Shown: positions 6,652-13,818 of the stretch, one piece after another
Numbering within the stretch: position 1 is the stretch's first letter
Layout of the letters: each line of letters begins with the position of its first letter
Assembly: GCA_002898135.1 (NCBI GenBank)
Contig: BDTQ01000290.1
Span: 1 to 15,362 of the forward strand
Source: a bacterium BMS3Bbin07
GTDB lineage: Bacteria; Nitrospirota; Thermodesulfovibrionia; Thermodesulfovibrionales; JdFR-85
Direction: 5' to 3'
DNA: 15,362 nucleotides
The notes under the pieces: model-generated
Seen by the model: the letters and a program-made list of their open reading frames with translations, nothing else
What the model was told of the DNA's origin: nothing
Databases searched by the model: none
Translations under genes and position numbers: made by a program

Positions 6652-6936
6652 TTATTTTTTCTTTCCGGCAATGATTTCCTTAAGCCCTTTGCCTGCCTTA
6701 AACTTGGGGCTCTTCCTGGCCTTTATCTTTATGCTCTCGCCTGTTATCGGATTTCTTCCCTTTCTTGCCTTCTGTTTAACCACACTGAAAGTGCCGAAGC
6801 CGACAATAGTGACGTTTTCGCCTTTCTTGAGGGTCTTTGATATTGTGTCAAATACAGCGCTTACCGCTTTTGCAGCCACAACCTTTGATGACTCTGTGAC
6901 GGATGCCACCTTTTCAATTAATTCGCCTTTGTTCAT
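6652..6936 (-). CDS. HU family DNA-binding protein
   Basis: A 94-aa histone-like protein. MNKGELIEKVASVTESSK is a typical HU start. It has GFGTF (46-50), KARKGRNPITGE (56-67) with the intercalating Pro63, and a lysine-rich end (KSPKFKAGKGLKEIIAGKKK). It compacts and bends DNA without strong sequence specificity and acts in the nucleoid. A strong ribosome site (GGGAGGT) lies seven bases before the ATG. It has its own promoter (6992-7020) inside tandem 18-bp repeats, just after the end of the HprK-like gene, so it is probably a single-gene unit. Together with the ihfA-like gene it gives two divergent HU/IHF paralogues within 800 bp. Confidence 0.93.
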   Translation of the reverse strand: MNKGELIEKVASVTESSKVVAAKAVSAVFDTISKTLKKGENVTIVGFGTFSVVKQKARKGRNPITGESIKIKARKSPKFKAGKGLKEIIAGKKK

Positions 6937-6962
6937 AAAACTACCTCCCGATTAAAGTTTTA

Positions 6963-6998
6963 ATATATTGGAAAATTTACGTATATTGGAAATTTTAC
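6963..6998 (-). repeat. Tandem 18-bp direct repeats at the HU promoter
   Basis: On the - strand, GTAAAATTTCCAATATAC (6998-6981) and GTAAATTTTCCAATATAT (6980-6963) are directly adjacent and match at 16 of 18 positions. The first unit contains the -10 of the HU promoter and the second lies in the initially transcribed region. A spacing near two helical turns suits a dimeric regulator, or HU/IHF autoregulation. Confidence 0.7.
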
Positions 6999-7020
6999 AG
7001 GATTTGCCGAAAAAATTCAA
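6992..7020 (-). promoter_or_regulatory. Promoter of the HU gene
   Basis: On the - strand, TTGAAT (7020-7015), 17 bp and TAAAAT (6997-6992) form a good sigma-70 promoter, giving a leader of about 45-50 nt to the HU ATG. It starts only 14 bp after the stop of the HprK-like gene. Confidence 0.7.
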
Positions 7021-7033
7021 ATCAGGCGTTGTT

Positions 7034-8809
7034 TTAAGCCGGGAGGCGCTTGATTACTTTGAATAGTTCTATAGAGGCAGACCTTGGTCCGATTTGCTCA
7101 AATCCCTCAATGCCGAGTCTTGTCCTGATCTGACCGACCATTGTGCCGGATTTAAACATTTGCTCAAAATAAGAGACTGCACACTTTTCATGTTCCTCTT
7201 TACGCTGGGGAGCGCCAAAGGGATTGGCAAAATATGTATGGACAAGACCTTTTTCATCTGTAGTGCCCTTTGCAAGGCGGGCTCCGCTTCTGAATACGGA
7301 AATCGCCTCTTCGGGGGCAGAGAAGAATTCGATTGCCGGATGTTCATCGTCAACCTGCTCATAATTGTTTGCATATAGCAAAATATCCACGGGGTAGCCC
7401 TTTACTATATGGTGATATCGGGTTATCGGCATTACCAGTCTTGCGTTTGTCTTGTCAGGGTTCATAAAGACGCTCCTGTCAATTTCTTCATATGCATATC
7501 CGGGCTGCAGATCGTCAAGCCTCACAAATGCGCCTATCTCTGTGCCGTATCCGACCACCCTGCCGTTGTCGTCAAGACCCAGAGACCCCATATCGTCAAA
7601 AATTATTTTCATCTCGCAGATATGCTCTTCAGAGAGTACCCGCAGGGCTTCAAGGGTTTCTGATTTCCCTGCTCCGCTGTCTCCGATTATTACAACATTT
7701 GCAGTTCCGCCGGATTTGAGTTTTATGTAAACCATGGCCCCATGAACAGGGAGTCTGCCCCTCTTGAGCATCGCTATATTATGCAGCGTGAGGGTCATCT
7801 TCTTGAAGTAGCCGAAATAGTCTACTTCTTCGGAATGCCTTATGAGGCCGATAAGTGTACCACTGCCCTTGTCTTCATAAAAGACCGTGTCTCCTGTGAA
7901 GTTGTTATTTGAGAGGCCGAAGACCAGCATCAGGTCGGGCATCCTGCCCTCTATATCCTCATAATCCGCTATTTCAAAAAGATTGCTCATGGTGAGGCCA
8001 AGGGAGATAAAATCCCGATGAAAATATATAAAGGCAGTCAGGTCTCCGACTTTTGCAGGAAAACAGAACCACTCCTCAGGGTTAAGCAGGAGCATTTCTT
8101 TTGTTAACGCCGGTATTTCTTCAAACCTGCCCCTTCTTTTATTCATTGCAGGGTAGAGTATCAGGGGAGGCTCTATAAGGGAAAGCCGTATAAAGGGTAT
8201 GTCCTTCAGTGTGGCATATGTTTCGGGGCAACTCCAGTCTATCCTCTCAAGGAGCATCCCCATGTTTGCCCCGGCCGGCAATTGCCTGTAAACCCTGGGG
8301 TTCTTGCCTGTCAGGTTTTCACTGATACGTCTGTAAACAAAGAGAACGAGGTTCTTGAACTCCTCATTCAATTTTATGAACTGGGCATGGTGGATGCTGC
8401 TTTTGGAGTACCTGGACCTTTTTGGGGCCTCAAGATAGATGAACCTTTCGAATCTCCTCCAGTAGTTGTACAGCTCTTCGATAAAGTCATGCAGGTATTC
8501 TTTTTCTGCAAGGATGGTCCTGAACTCGCTCTTCATAGCGATAATCTCTTCTGCGGTATGGCTGGAAAGGAGCCTGAAGAGGTTTACAATATATCCGGTT
8601 AGTTCATTTCTTTTCAGTTCGGGCAGGTTGTTCTTCAGGAATGCAAATATTGAACTCTCCCTGGTTGCAATTCGCTCTATAAAACGGTCAACCGTCTCTT
8701 CAAACAGCTCGCTCCTCAGGAGTTGTTCCGGCGTATCACAGTAAAGGCCGGAGTAGTCAACTATCACCTTTCCGCGGGTTATGATATATGGTTTTTTTGC
8801 TGTCAACAT
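7034..8809 (-). CDS. Large HPr-kinase/PEPCK-type P-loop protein of unknown function
   Basis: A 591-aa soluble protein. The C-terminal half has the HPr kinase core: PVHGAMV (354-360, compare the HG of HprK), Walker A GDSGAGKSET (376-385) and an acidic pair in IIFDDMGSL (402-410). Conserved-looking blocks follow: GTEIGAFVRLDDL (422-434), NARLVMPITRYHHIV (455-469) and LLYANNYE (477-484). The first 350 residues contain a helical segment (about 30-165) and a mixed domain of no known family. HprK itself is about 310 aa, phosphorylates Ser46 of HPr and carries a different N-terminal domain, so this is not a normal HprK. It could be a protein or small-molecule kinase, or a PEPCK-like enzyme. No HPr/PTS gene lies nearby. 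An extended -10 (TGCTATAAT) lies at 8893-8885, and the ribosome site is weak. Confidence 0.65.
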   Translation of the reverse strand: MLTAKKPYIITRGKVIVDYSGLYCDTPEQLLRSELFEETVDRFIERIATRESSIFAFLKNNLPELKRNELTGYIVNLFRLLSSHTAEEIIAMKSEFRTILAEKEYLHDFIEELYNYWRRFERFIYLEAPKRSRYSKSSIHHAQFIKLNEEFKNLVLFVYRRISENLTGKNPRVYRQLPAGANMGMLLERIDWSCPETYATLKDIPFIRLSLIEPPLILYPAMNKRRGRFEEIPALTKEMLLLNPEEWFCFPAKVGDLTAFIYFHRDFISLGLTMSNLFEIADYEDIEGRMPDLMLVFGLSNNNFTGDTVFYEDKGSGTLIGLIRHSEEVDYFGYFKKMTLTLHNIAMLKRGRLPVHGAMVYIKLKSGGTANVVIIGDSGAGKSETLEALRVLSEEHICEMKIIFDDMGSLGLDDNGRVVGYGTEIGAFVRLDDLQPGYAYEEIDRSVFMNPDKTNARLVMPITRYHHIVKGYPVDILLYANNYEQVDDEHPAIEFFSAPEEAISVFRSGARLAKGTTDEKGLVHTYFANPFGAPQRKEEHEKCAVSYFEQMFKSGTMVGQIRTRLGIEGFEQIGPRSASIELFKVIKRLPA

Positions 8810-8884
8810 AGTTTGCAGTTTTTTATACGAAAAATCCTGTGCTTTAGTTGTATTATCTGTAACTAATGTATTATATCAGAATAT

Positions 8885-8893
8885 ATTATAGCA
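8885..8893 (-). promoter_or_regulatory. Extended -10 promoter of the HprK-like gene
   Basis: TGCTATAAT on the - strand (8893-8885) is a perfect extended -10; no good -35 is visible upstream. A second TATAAT lies slightly nearer the gene. Either would leave a leader of about 50-75 nt. Confidence 0.5.
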
Positions 8894-8930
8894 GATGTTG
8901 CTTTGCTTTTATTAGTGGGTAGTATAAAAA

Positions 8931-9033
8931 AGTTCCGTTGCTTTTTGTTCATGAAATATGCCATAATGGAAATACCTCGGAAGTTTTTGGCGAGTAGAAA
9001 GCCGCAGAAGCTTTTGATTTTGCGGCTTTTTTG
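8931..9033 (+). ncRNA. Candidate small RNA ending in an intrinsic terminator
   Basis: The 466-bp gap between the divergent HprK-like gene and rpsU contains TTGCTT (8898-8903), 16 bp and TAGTAT (8920-8925) as a possible promoter. About 100 bp follow, ending in the terminator at 8998-9032. TTCCG (8933-8937) can pair with CGGAA (8978-8982), and CTCG (8976-8979) can alternatively pair with CGAG (8991-8994). The frame crossing this stretch looks non-coding, so a short untranslated transcript is the best explanation of the terminator. No known RNA family or riboswitch was recognised. Confidence 0.4.
8998..9032 (+). terminator. Rho-independent terminator
   Basis: AAAGCCGCA (8998-9006) and TGCGGCTTT (9021-9029) form a 9-bp stem with a 14-nt loop, running into a six-base T-tract (9027-9032). 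No protein gene precedes it on this strand; the nearest gene upstream runs the other way. Confidence 0.8.
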
Positions 9034-9137
9034 TTTACTGACGTTGAATTTCAGTGAAGAGGAGGGGTTGCGGATAGCTCATCGATATAATAGCATCGGT
9101 TGAGGCTGATTATTTAATAAAATCAATAATCGATAAT

Positions 9138-9202
9138 ATTTAACTAAAGTTAAATGAAGTGTAGTTGATACTGTTTTGTGCTTTCCCTCCATAATCAGGA
9201 GG
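9138..9202 (+). promoter_or_regulatory. rpsU upstream region with two small inverted repeats
   Basis: ATTTAAC/GTTAAAT (9138-9144 and 9149-9155) is a perfect 7-bp inverted repeat with a 4-base spacer, operator-like in form. CCTCC (9186-9190) and GGAGG (9198-9202) form a hairpin with a 7-nt loop; CCTCC copies the 16S anti-Shine-Dalgarno sequence. No convincing -35/-10 pair was found, although TATAAT occurs at 9086-9091. Confidence 0.35.
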
Positions 9203-9275
9203 ATGGCAGTCTACGGATTTTTTTGTAGAAAATCAGATCCGGGGATCCATTACAAAGAGAAAGGAAATCAGGCAA

Positions 9276-9470
9276 TTGGAGATAAGAGTTAACGGACATA
9301 TAGATAAGGCCATCAGGCTCCTTAAGCGTGTGGCAGAGAAGGAAGGACTCTTCAGAGAGTTGAAGAAAAGACGTTTTTATGAAAAACCTTCAGTTAAAAA
9401 GAGAAGAAAACAGAGGGAGGCCCAAAAGAGAAGGATTAAAAACGCCAGGATGAGAAGGCAGTTCAAATAG
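9276..9470 (+). CDS. rpsU: 30S ribosomal protein bS21 (TTG start)
   Basis: A 64-aa basic ribosomal protein of the small-subunit platform, near the 3' end of 16S rRNA. The start MEIRVNGHIDKAIRLLKRVAEKEG (read as short blocks IRVNG, AIRLLKR), the RRFYEKPSVKKRRK core and an Arg/Lys-rich tail are the bS21 pattern, and the length is usual. The first codon is TTG; IRVNG needs to follow within a few residues, and no ATG is available, so TTG at 9276 is the only sensible start. AAAGGA lies about ten bases upstream. An 8-bp hairpin (9466-9485) spans the stop codon. It lies ahead of a cold-shock DEAD-box gene on the same strand, a frequent functional pairing for cold or stress adaptation. Confidence 0.93.
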   Translation: MEIRVNGHIDKAIRLLKRVAEKEGLFRELKKRRFYEKPSVKKRRKQREAQKRRIKNARMRRQFK

Positions 9471-9485
9471 AGCAGTGGCTCTATT
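9466..9485 (+). terminator. Hairpin over the rpsU stop codon
   Basis: AATAGAGC (9466-9473), loop AGTG, GCTCTATT (9478-9485) is a perfect 8-bp stem that includes the TAG stop. No U-tract follows, so it may stabilise the rpsU mRNA end or attenuate read-through into the helicase gene rather than terminate fully. Confidence 0.45.
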
Positions 9486-9548
9486 AAGAGAAGTATATCT
9501 AATTGAAAAAGAGTAATATTTCACCCCGGGGATAACAGAGAAAAAACC

Positions 9549-9683
9549 ATGAAACAATTTAACAATAGATTTTTGCTGAAAACCTCTTGTATAAAGTTTG
9601 AAATATCCCGGTTTTTGTTTAAGGATCTCTGCAGTTTCGGCGGTGGGCTGGACTATTACGCAAAAAAGGAGAAAAATGTATAA
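9549..9683 (+). CDS. Possible 44-aa leader ORF overlapping the helicase start
   Basis: An ATG at 9549 opens a 44-codon frame whose TAA (9681-9683) lies inside the fourth to eighth bases of the DEAD-box gene (ATG at 9676). Its end reads SFGGGLDYYAKKEKNV. It occupies most of the 205-bp leader between rpsU and the helicase. The ribosome site is weak (GAG-like). The overlap would permit translational coupling or regulation of the helicase. I recognise no family, and the frame may be accidental; it is reported because of its position and end overlap. Confidence 0.3.
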   Translation: MKQFNNRFLLKTSCIKFEISRFLFKDLCSFGGGLDYYAKKEKNV

Positions 9684-11277
9684 AAGATTTTACAATTTCG
9701 ATCTCTCGGACGAAGTGCTTAATGCACTCTCCGAGATGGGGTTTGAAAAACCAACGCCTATACAGGAGAGCGCAGTTCCCCCGGCAATGGAGGGGCTTGA
9801 TATTATAGGCCAGGCACAGACCGGCACAGGAAAGACCGCAGCATTCGGTATTCCTATTATAGAAAAGGGAAAAAGGGGCAAGGTTCCATATGCAATCATT
9901 CTTGCACCAACACGTGAGCTTGCAGTGCAGGTAGCACAGGAGCTGAACAAGATCGGCAAGAACAAGGGGATACTCTCGGTTCCTATTTACGGCGGACAGT
10001 CTATTGAGAGGCAGATACGCTCTCTAAAGAAGGGTGTTGATGTTGTTGTCGGCACCCCTGGACGTGTGTTGGACCATATCCGCAGGAAGACGCTTAATCT
10101 TAAGAATATCCAGACTCTGGTACTTGATGAAGCTGATGAGATGCTCAATATGGGTTTTATTGATGATATCGAGACTATCCTGAAGGAGATCCCTAAAGAG
10201 AGGCAGACCCTGTTGTTTTCAGCTACCATGCCTAAAGAGATAATACGTATAGCCACCAGATACATGAATAACCCGAAGAAGGTTGCTGTAGATGCAAAGA
10301 ACATGATTGTCCTGAAGATAAAACAGGTCTTTTATGAAGTCAGAGAGGAATACAAGATAAAAGCCCTCACAAGATTGCTGGATGTTGAAGATCCTTCCCT
10401 TACCCTGGTTTTCTGCCATACAAAACGGGAAGTGGATGAGGTGTCAGGCAAACTCCAGCAGATGGGATACTATGCAGGAGCAATACACGGGGATTTCACA
10501 CAGTCTCACAGGGATGAGATGATGGATAAGTTCAAGAAAGGCGATATCGAGATACTTGTTGCCACTGATGTTGCAGCAAGGGGACTGGATATTACCGATG
10601 TATCCCATGTGATCAACTACAACATACCCCAGAACCCCGATAGTTATATCCACCGTATTGGAAGGACCGGAAGGGCGGGGAAATCCGGTATTGCGATTAC
10701 CTTTGTTACTCCAAGGGAGTACAGACAGTTGAGACTTATAGAACGGTCTGCAAAAACACGAATTGAAAAGGCAAAGTTGCCCACCAGGGATGAGGTCAGG
10801 AGGGCGAGGGAGCAGGAAATACTTGACGAGATTGATGACATAATCAAGGATGAAAATCATTCCGGATATTTAGCCATGGTAGACGAGCTTTCCAACAGGT
10901 ACTCTCAGCGTGATATAGCTGCTTCGGCCCTGAGCCTTATCTTTTCAGATATGGAAACTGACGAGGAAGATGAGGTCGGGCTGTCTGATATATCATCAGC
11001 AAAGAACTATGTAAGACTCTTTATGACTGTTGGCAAGAGAGACAGGGTGAAGGTTGCCGATATTGTCAAGTCTATTGCATCGGGTGCAAATATCCCAGGC
11101 AAGAAGATCGGAAATATCGCACTCTTTGATAAATTCAGCTTTGTTGAAGTTCCTCATGATCTTGCGGACAGGGTGATAAGTTCTGTGGATAATTCCATGC
11201 TGAACGGCAGGAAGATACGCGTACAACCTGCCAGGGCAAAGAAGTCCATGGCTCTTGATAGTGTAAGGGCAGTATAG
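9676..11277 (+). CDS. DEAD-box ATP-dependent RNA helicase with DbpA-like RNA-binding domain (CsdA/DeaD type)
   Basis: A 533-aa RNA helicase, likely for ribosome assembly and RNA unwinding in the cold. Motifs run in order: Q-motif FEKPTPIQ 23-30, I AQTGTGKT 47-54, Ia PTREL 78-82, GG 106-107, Ib TPGR 127-130, II DEAD 151-154, III SAT 182-184, IV VFCHTK 245-250, V ARGLD 301-305, VI HRIGRTGR 326-333. A linker (about 360-440) precedes a domain with VGKRDRVKVADIV and IPGKKIGNIALFDKFSFVEV, the DbpA/CsdA RNA-binding fold (about 445-518). The frame is open to a TTG at 9598, but the family N-terminus and an AGGAG five bases before ATG 9676 fix the start. The C-terminus lacks the long basic tail of enteric CsdA. 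The 205-bp leader suits cold-shock control. Confidence 0.94.
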   Translation: MYKRFYNFDLSDEVLNALSEMGFEKPTPIQESAVPPAMEGLDIIGQAQTGTGKTAAFGIPIIEKGKRGKVPYAIILAPTRELAVQVAQELNKIGKNKGILSVPIYGGQSIERQIRSLKKGVDVVVGTPGRVLDHIRRKTLNLKNIQTLVLDEADEMLNMGFIDDIETILKEIPKERQTLLFSATMPKEIIRIATRYMNNPKKVAVDAKNMIVLKIKQVFYEVREEYKIKALTRLLDVEDPSLTLVFCHTKREVDEVSGKLQQMGYYAGAIHGDFTQSHRDEMMDKFKKGDIEILVATDVAARGLDITDVSHVINYNIPQNPDSYIHRIGRTGRAGKSGIAITFVTPREYRQLRLIERSAKTRIEKAKLPTRDEVRRAREQEILDEIDDIIKDENHSGYLAMVDELSNRYSQRDIAASALSLIFSDMETDEEDEVGLSDISSAKNYVRLFMTVGKRDRVKVADIVKSIASGANIPGKKIGNIALFDKFSFVEVPHDLADRVISSVDNSMLNGRKIRVQPARAKKSMALDSVRAV

Positions 11278-11282
11278 TTAGA

Positions 11283-11362
11283 GTCTGCGTATAAACTCAA
11301 GTTTTCTATCCGTCATTCCCCGAAAGTTTTCGGGGAATGACGGAAAACCTTTATATGCAAGG
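11283..11362. mobile_element. Short, degenerate copy of the MITE-like element
   Basis: GTCTGCGTATAAA (11283-11295) matches the left end of the 207-335 element at 12 of 13 positions, and TTTATATGCAAGG (11350-11362) is a weaker partner (9 of 13). Between them lies a perfect 16-bp palindrome, CCGTCATTCCCCGAAA (11310-11325) and its inverse (11328-11343), the same GTCATTCC core type. At about 80 bp it is shorter than the first copy, and no target duplication is seen. It sits three bases after the DEAD-box stop and may stabilise the mRNA end; no U-run follows. Confidence 0.55.
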
Positions 11363-11409
11363 TTTATTTGCTTTGTTCCGGAGACACTTCAATACAGGGA
11401 TAACAAGTT

Positions 11410-12528
11410 ATGGGAACCAACAATATAGTATTTCTGGAAGTCATTGAGTGGTTTGATGACAGTGGCAGGGAGATGGTTCACAGGATCCCTGAAACAGGCT
11501 CCGGCGAGATAAAATACGGGGCACAACTTGTTGTCCGGGAGAGTCAGGCAGCGGTGTTTTTCTATAACGGAAAGGCATTTGATGCCTTTGAGCCCGGAAG
11601 ACACACACTTACCACCGCAAATATCCCCGTCCTTACCAAGATACTCAGCATACCCTGGGGCATGACGAGTCCCCTGAGGGCTGAGGTCTATTTTGCAAAC
11701 ATGAAGGTCTTTGCCAACCTCAAATGGGGAACGAGGGATCCTGTTGCCTTCAGGGATTCGGAACTCGGCCTTATACGCCTGAGGGCCTTTGGCGTTTTTA
11801 ACATCAGGGTAATCCAGCCGGTCCTCTTTATCAACAGGCTTGTGGGCACACAGGGTGTCTACACAACTGAAGAGATAGGAGATTATCTGAACAAGGTAAT
11901 AGTCTCCCGTTTAAACGATCACCTCGGTGAAAACCTGGATACCCTTCTGAACCTTCCCGGCAGGTACGACGAAATCTCCGATGGCCTCCTGAAACGTCTT
12001 GAGGAGGATTTCAGCCATTACGGCCTTGGGCTTGCCAATCTTTACATAAATTCCATAACTCCGCCACTTGAAGTCCAGAAGGCGATAGATGACAAGAGCA
12101 GGCTCAACGTCTTCGATGACCTTAACCGCCTTTTTAAGATGAAGGCGGCGATGGCTATGGAAAAGGCCTCCGAGGTGCAGGGGGAGGCAGGGGCAGGCAT
12201 GGGAATGGGGTTTGGCTTAATGATGCCCACCATGTTTGCAGACATGATGAAGAATTCAGAGACTGCACAGACAGGGGAAGCCCTTAAGTGCCCTGAGTGC
12301 CGCAATCCGGTTACAAGGGATGCCAGATTCTGCCCGCACTGCGGCCACCAGATACTTATATTCGAGCAATGTGAACACTGCGGGAAGAACCTTCCGCCAC
12401 ACGCCAGGTTCTGTATGAATTGCGGCAACCCGGTTGAGCAAAAACCGGCTGAGAAAAAATGTACTCACTGCGGAACGGCAAATCTGCCTGATTCGGTTTA
12501 CTGTAATCAGTGTGGTCAGAAAATCTAA
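11410..12528 (+). CDS. SPFH-domain protein with three C-terminal zinc ribbons (YdjI-like)
   Basis: A 372-aa protein. Residues 1-245 form an SPFH/band-7-type domain (VFFYNGKAFDAFEPGRHTL at 49-67, then RLRAFGVFNIRV and NKVIVSRLNDHLG), ending in a helical stretch. A Gly/Met-rich hinge (258-280) follows. Three nearly identical zinc ribbons come next, each C-x2-C-x10-C-x2-C: 294-311, 321-338 and 351-368. It has no signal peptide or clear membrane anchor, so it is probably a peripheral membrane scaffold, as proposed for Bacillus YdjI, which works with PspA-like and zinc-ribbon partners. AGGGA lies about nine bases before the ATG. The next gene overlaps its 3' end, pointing to a joint function. What the ribbons bind is unknown. 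The SPFH and ribbon calls are firm; the role is inference. Confidence 0.8.
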   Translation: MGTNNIVFLEVIEWFDDSGREMVHRIPETGSGEIKYGAQLVVRESQAAVFFYNGKAFDAFEPGRHTLTTANIPVLTKILSIPWGMTSPLRAEVYFANMKVFANLKWGTRDPVAFRDSELGLIRLRAFGVFNIRVIQPVLFINRLVGTQGVYTTEEIGDYLNKVIVSRLNDHLGENLDTLLNLPGRYDEISDGLLKRLEEDFSHYGLGLANLYINSITPPLEVQKAIDDKSRLNVFDDLNRLFKMKAAMAMEKASEVQGEAGAGMGMGFGLMMPTMFADMMKNSETAQTGEALKCPECRNPVTRDARFCPHCGHQILIFEQCEHCGKNLPPHARFCMNCGNPVEQKPAEKKCTHCGTANLPDSVYCNQCGQKI

Positions 12529-13792
12529 CAACTGGAAAGTAGAACAGCAGTGTCCCCAATGCGGAGCCCCTGTCCTCCTTGAGGAGACAGACAGGCTTTT
12601 TGCCTGCTCTTTCTGCAGGGTAAGGCTTTTCCTCTCATCAGGAGGTTTGTTCAGGTACTACATTCCCCCAACGGATCCGTCCATGCAAGAGCTCATCTTT
12701 GTCCCTTACTGGAGGTTCAAGGGGATGTCTTTTTTATGCAAGGCAAACAGGACAGAGCAGAGGATCATAGACGCCACGGCCCTTGCAGCAGATTACAACA
12801 AACTTCCGCACTCCCTTGGAGTAAGGCCTCAGGCCGTACCTCTGAGGTTTGTTACTCCTGAATTGAGGCCGCATTTTTTCCTTTCCCACCAGCCATTCAA
12901 GACGGTCTTTTCATGGATCGAAAGAAAATTGCTCTCTGTTGAGCGCATGAGCATTGCAAATCCGGGAACCAGCCACATTTCCAGAGAAAAAGTTTACCAC
13001 AGGGCATACATAGGCGAGACGACAAGCCTGATATACCTTCCTGTATTTATCAGGGGCAATGCGTTATACGATGCCGTCACAAAAAACCGTGTTGCATCCG
13101 TTCCCGACAAGGAATCAGGCGCTCTCTCTTTTCAAAAGCTCAGGGCCGGGCAAATCTCTTTCATCCCGACCCTCTGTCCCCGCTGCGGCTGGGAACTCCA
13201 GGGTGAAAAAGACAGCCTGGTGCTCTTTTGCAGGAACTGCGATACTGCATGGAAGGCGTCAGGGAACGGCCTTGAAAACCTTGACTTTGCAGTAATTCCA
13301 GGAAAAAAAGATTCCCCGCTCTATTTTCCTTTCTGGAGGATGAAGGTCCGGATAGCCGGGGTCAGTCTGAAGTCATATGCAGACCTGGTCAGATTTGCCA
13401 ACCTCCCGAAGGCGATACGGAAATCATGGGAAGAACAGGAAATACATTTCTGGTCGCCTGCATTCAAGATTCGTCCCGAACTCTTTCAGAGGACGGCAAA
13501 GTCTGCTACCAACGCCCAGTTACCGGTTGGGGCAGGACAAGGAGTGCCAAGGGCAAGAGTCTTTCCCGTAACCCTGGCTGCTGAAGAGGCATTGCAGGGC
13601 CTTAAAATCACCCTTGTAAATATGGCGGTACCGAAGAGAAAGATTCTTCCCCTCATTGATGAAATTACGATAACCCCGCAAGAGTCCCTGCTCGTCCTTG
13701 TTCCCTTCAGCAAAAACACACATGAATATCTACAGAAAGATATGCGCCTGAGTCTCAACATAAACGCACTGAAATACGGAAGGAACCTTTAG
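12512..13792 (+). CDS. Duplicated zinc-ribbon protein, partner of the SPFH gene
   Basis: A protein of about 426 aa made of two related halves. Each begins with a C-x2-C-x14-C-x2-C zinc ribbon (Cys14/17/32/35 and Cys222/225/240/243). Thirty residues later comes an aromatic motif, FVPYWRFKG or YFPFWRMKV, and about 43-45 residues further a P-x(2)-F/K-x-x-PEL segment. No membrane segments or catalytic motifs are visible, and I recognise no named family, although a TFIIB-like ribbon beside an SPFH gene recalls Bacillus YdjG/YdjI. The start is uncertain: the ribbon requires initiation before 12550, and no ATG fits. GTG at 12512, overlapping the SPFH gene by 17 bp, is the best in-frame choice and implies translational coupling. 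The two products are probably made together. Confidence 0.72.
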   Translation: MVRKSNNWKVEQQCPQCGAPVLLEETDRLFACSFCRVRLFLSSGGLFRYYIPPTDPSMQELIFVPYWRFKGMSFLCKANRTEQRIIDATALAADYNKLPHSLGVRPQAVPLRFVTPELRPHFFLSHQPFKTVFSWIERKLLSVERMSIANPGTSHISREKVYHRAYIGETTSLIYLPVFIRGNALYDAVTKNRVASVPDKESGALSFQKLRAGQISFIPTLCPRCGWELQGEKDSLVLFCRNCDTAWKASGNGLENLDFAVIPGKKDSPLYFPFWRMKVRIAGVSLKSYADLVRFANLPKAIRKSWEEQEIHFWSPAFKIRPELFQRTAKSATNAQLPVGAGQGVPRARVFPVTLAAEEALQGLKITLVNMAVPKRKILPLIDEITITPQESLLVLVPFSKNTHEYLQKDMRLSLNINALKYGRNL

Positions 13793-13818
13793 AAATAAAG
13801 AGACCGAAAAGATATATC

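Noticed and set aside
8931..9033. c-di-GMP, preQ1, SAM or fluoride riboswitch
   Set aside because: None of the conserved cores I know for these classes is present, and no gene follows within the expected distance.
8903..9103. 66-codon frame on the + strand across the HprK-like/rpsU gap
   Set aside because: It runs straight through a strong intrinsic terminator, has no ribosome site, and its residue make-up is not protein-like.
9598..9675. TTG start 26 codons upstream for the DEAD-box gene
   Set aside because: The added residues match nothing in the family, and AGGAG directly precedes the ATG at 9676.
11310..11343. Intrinsic terminator of the helicase gene
   Set aside because: The 16-bp palindrome is perfect, but no T-tract follows on either strand; it is better explained as a repeat element.
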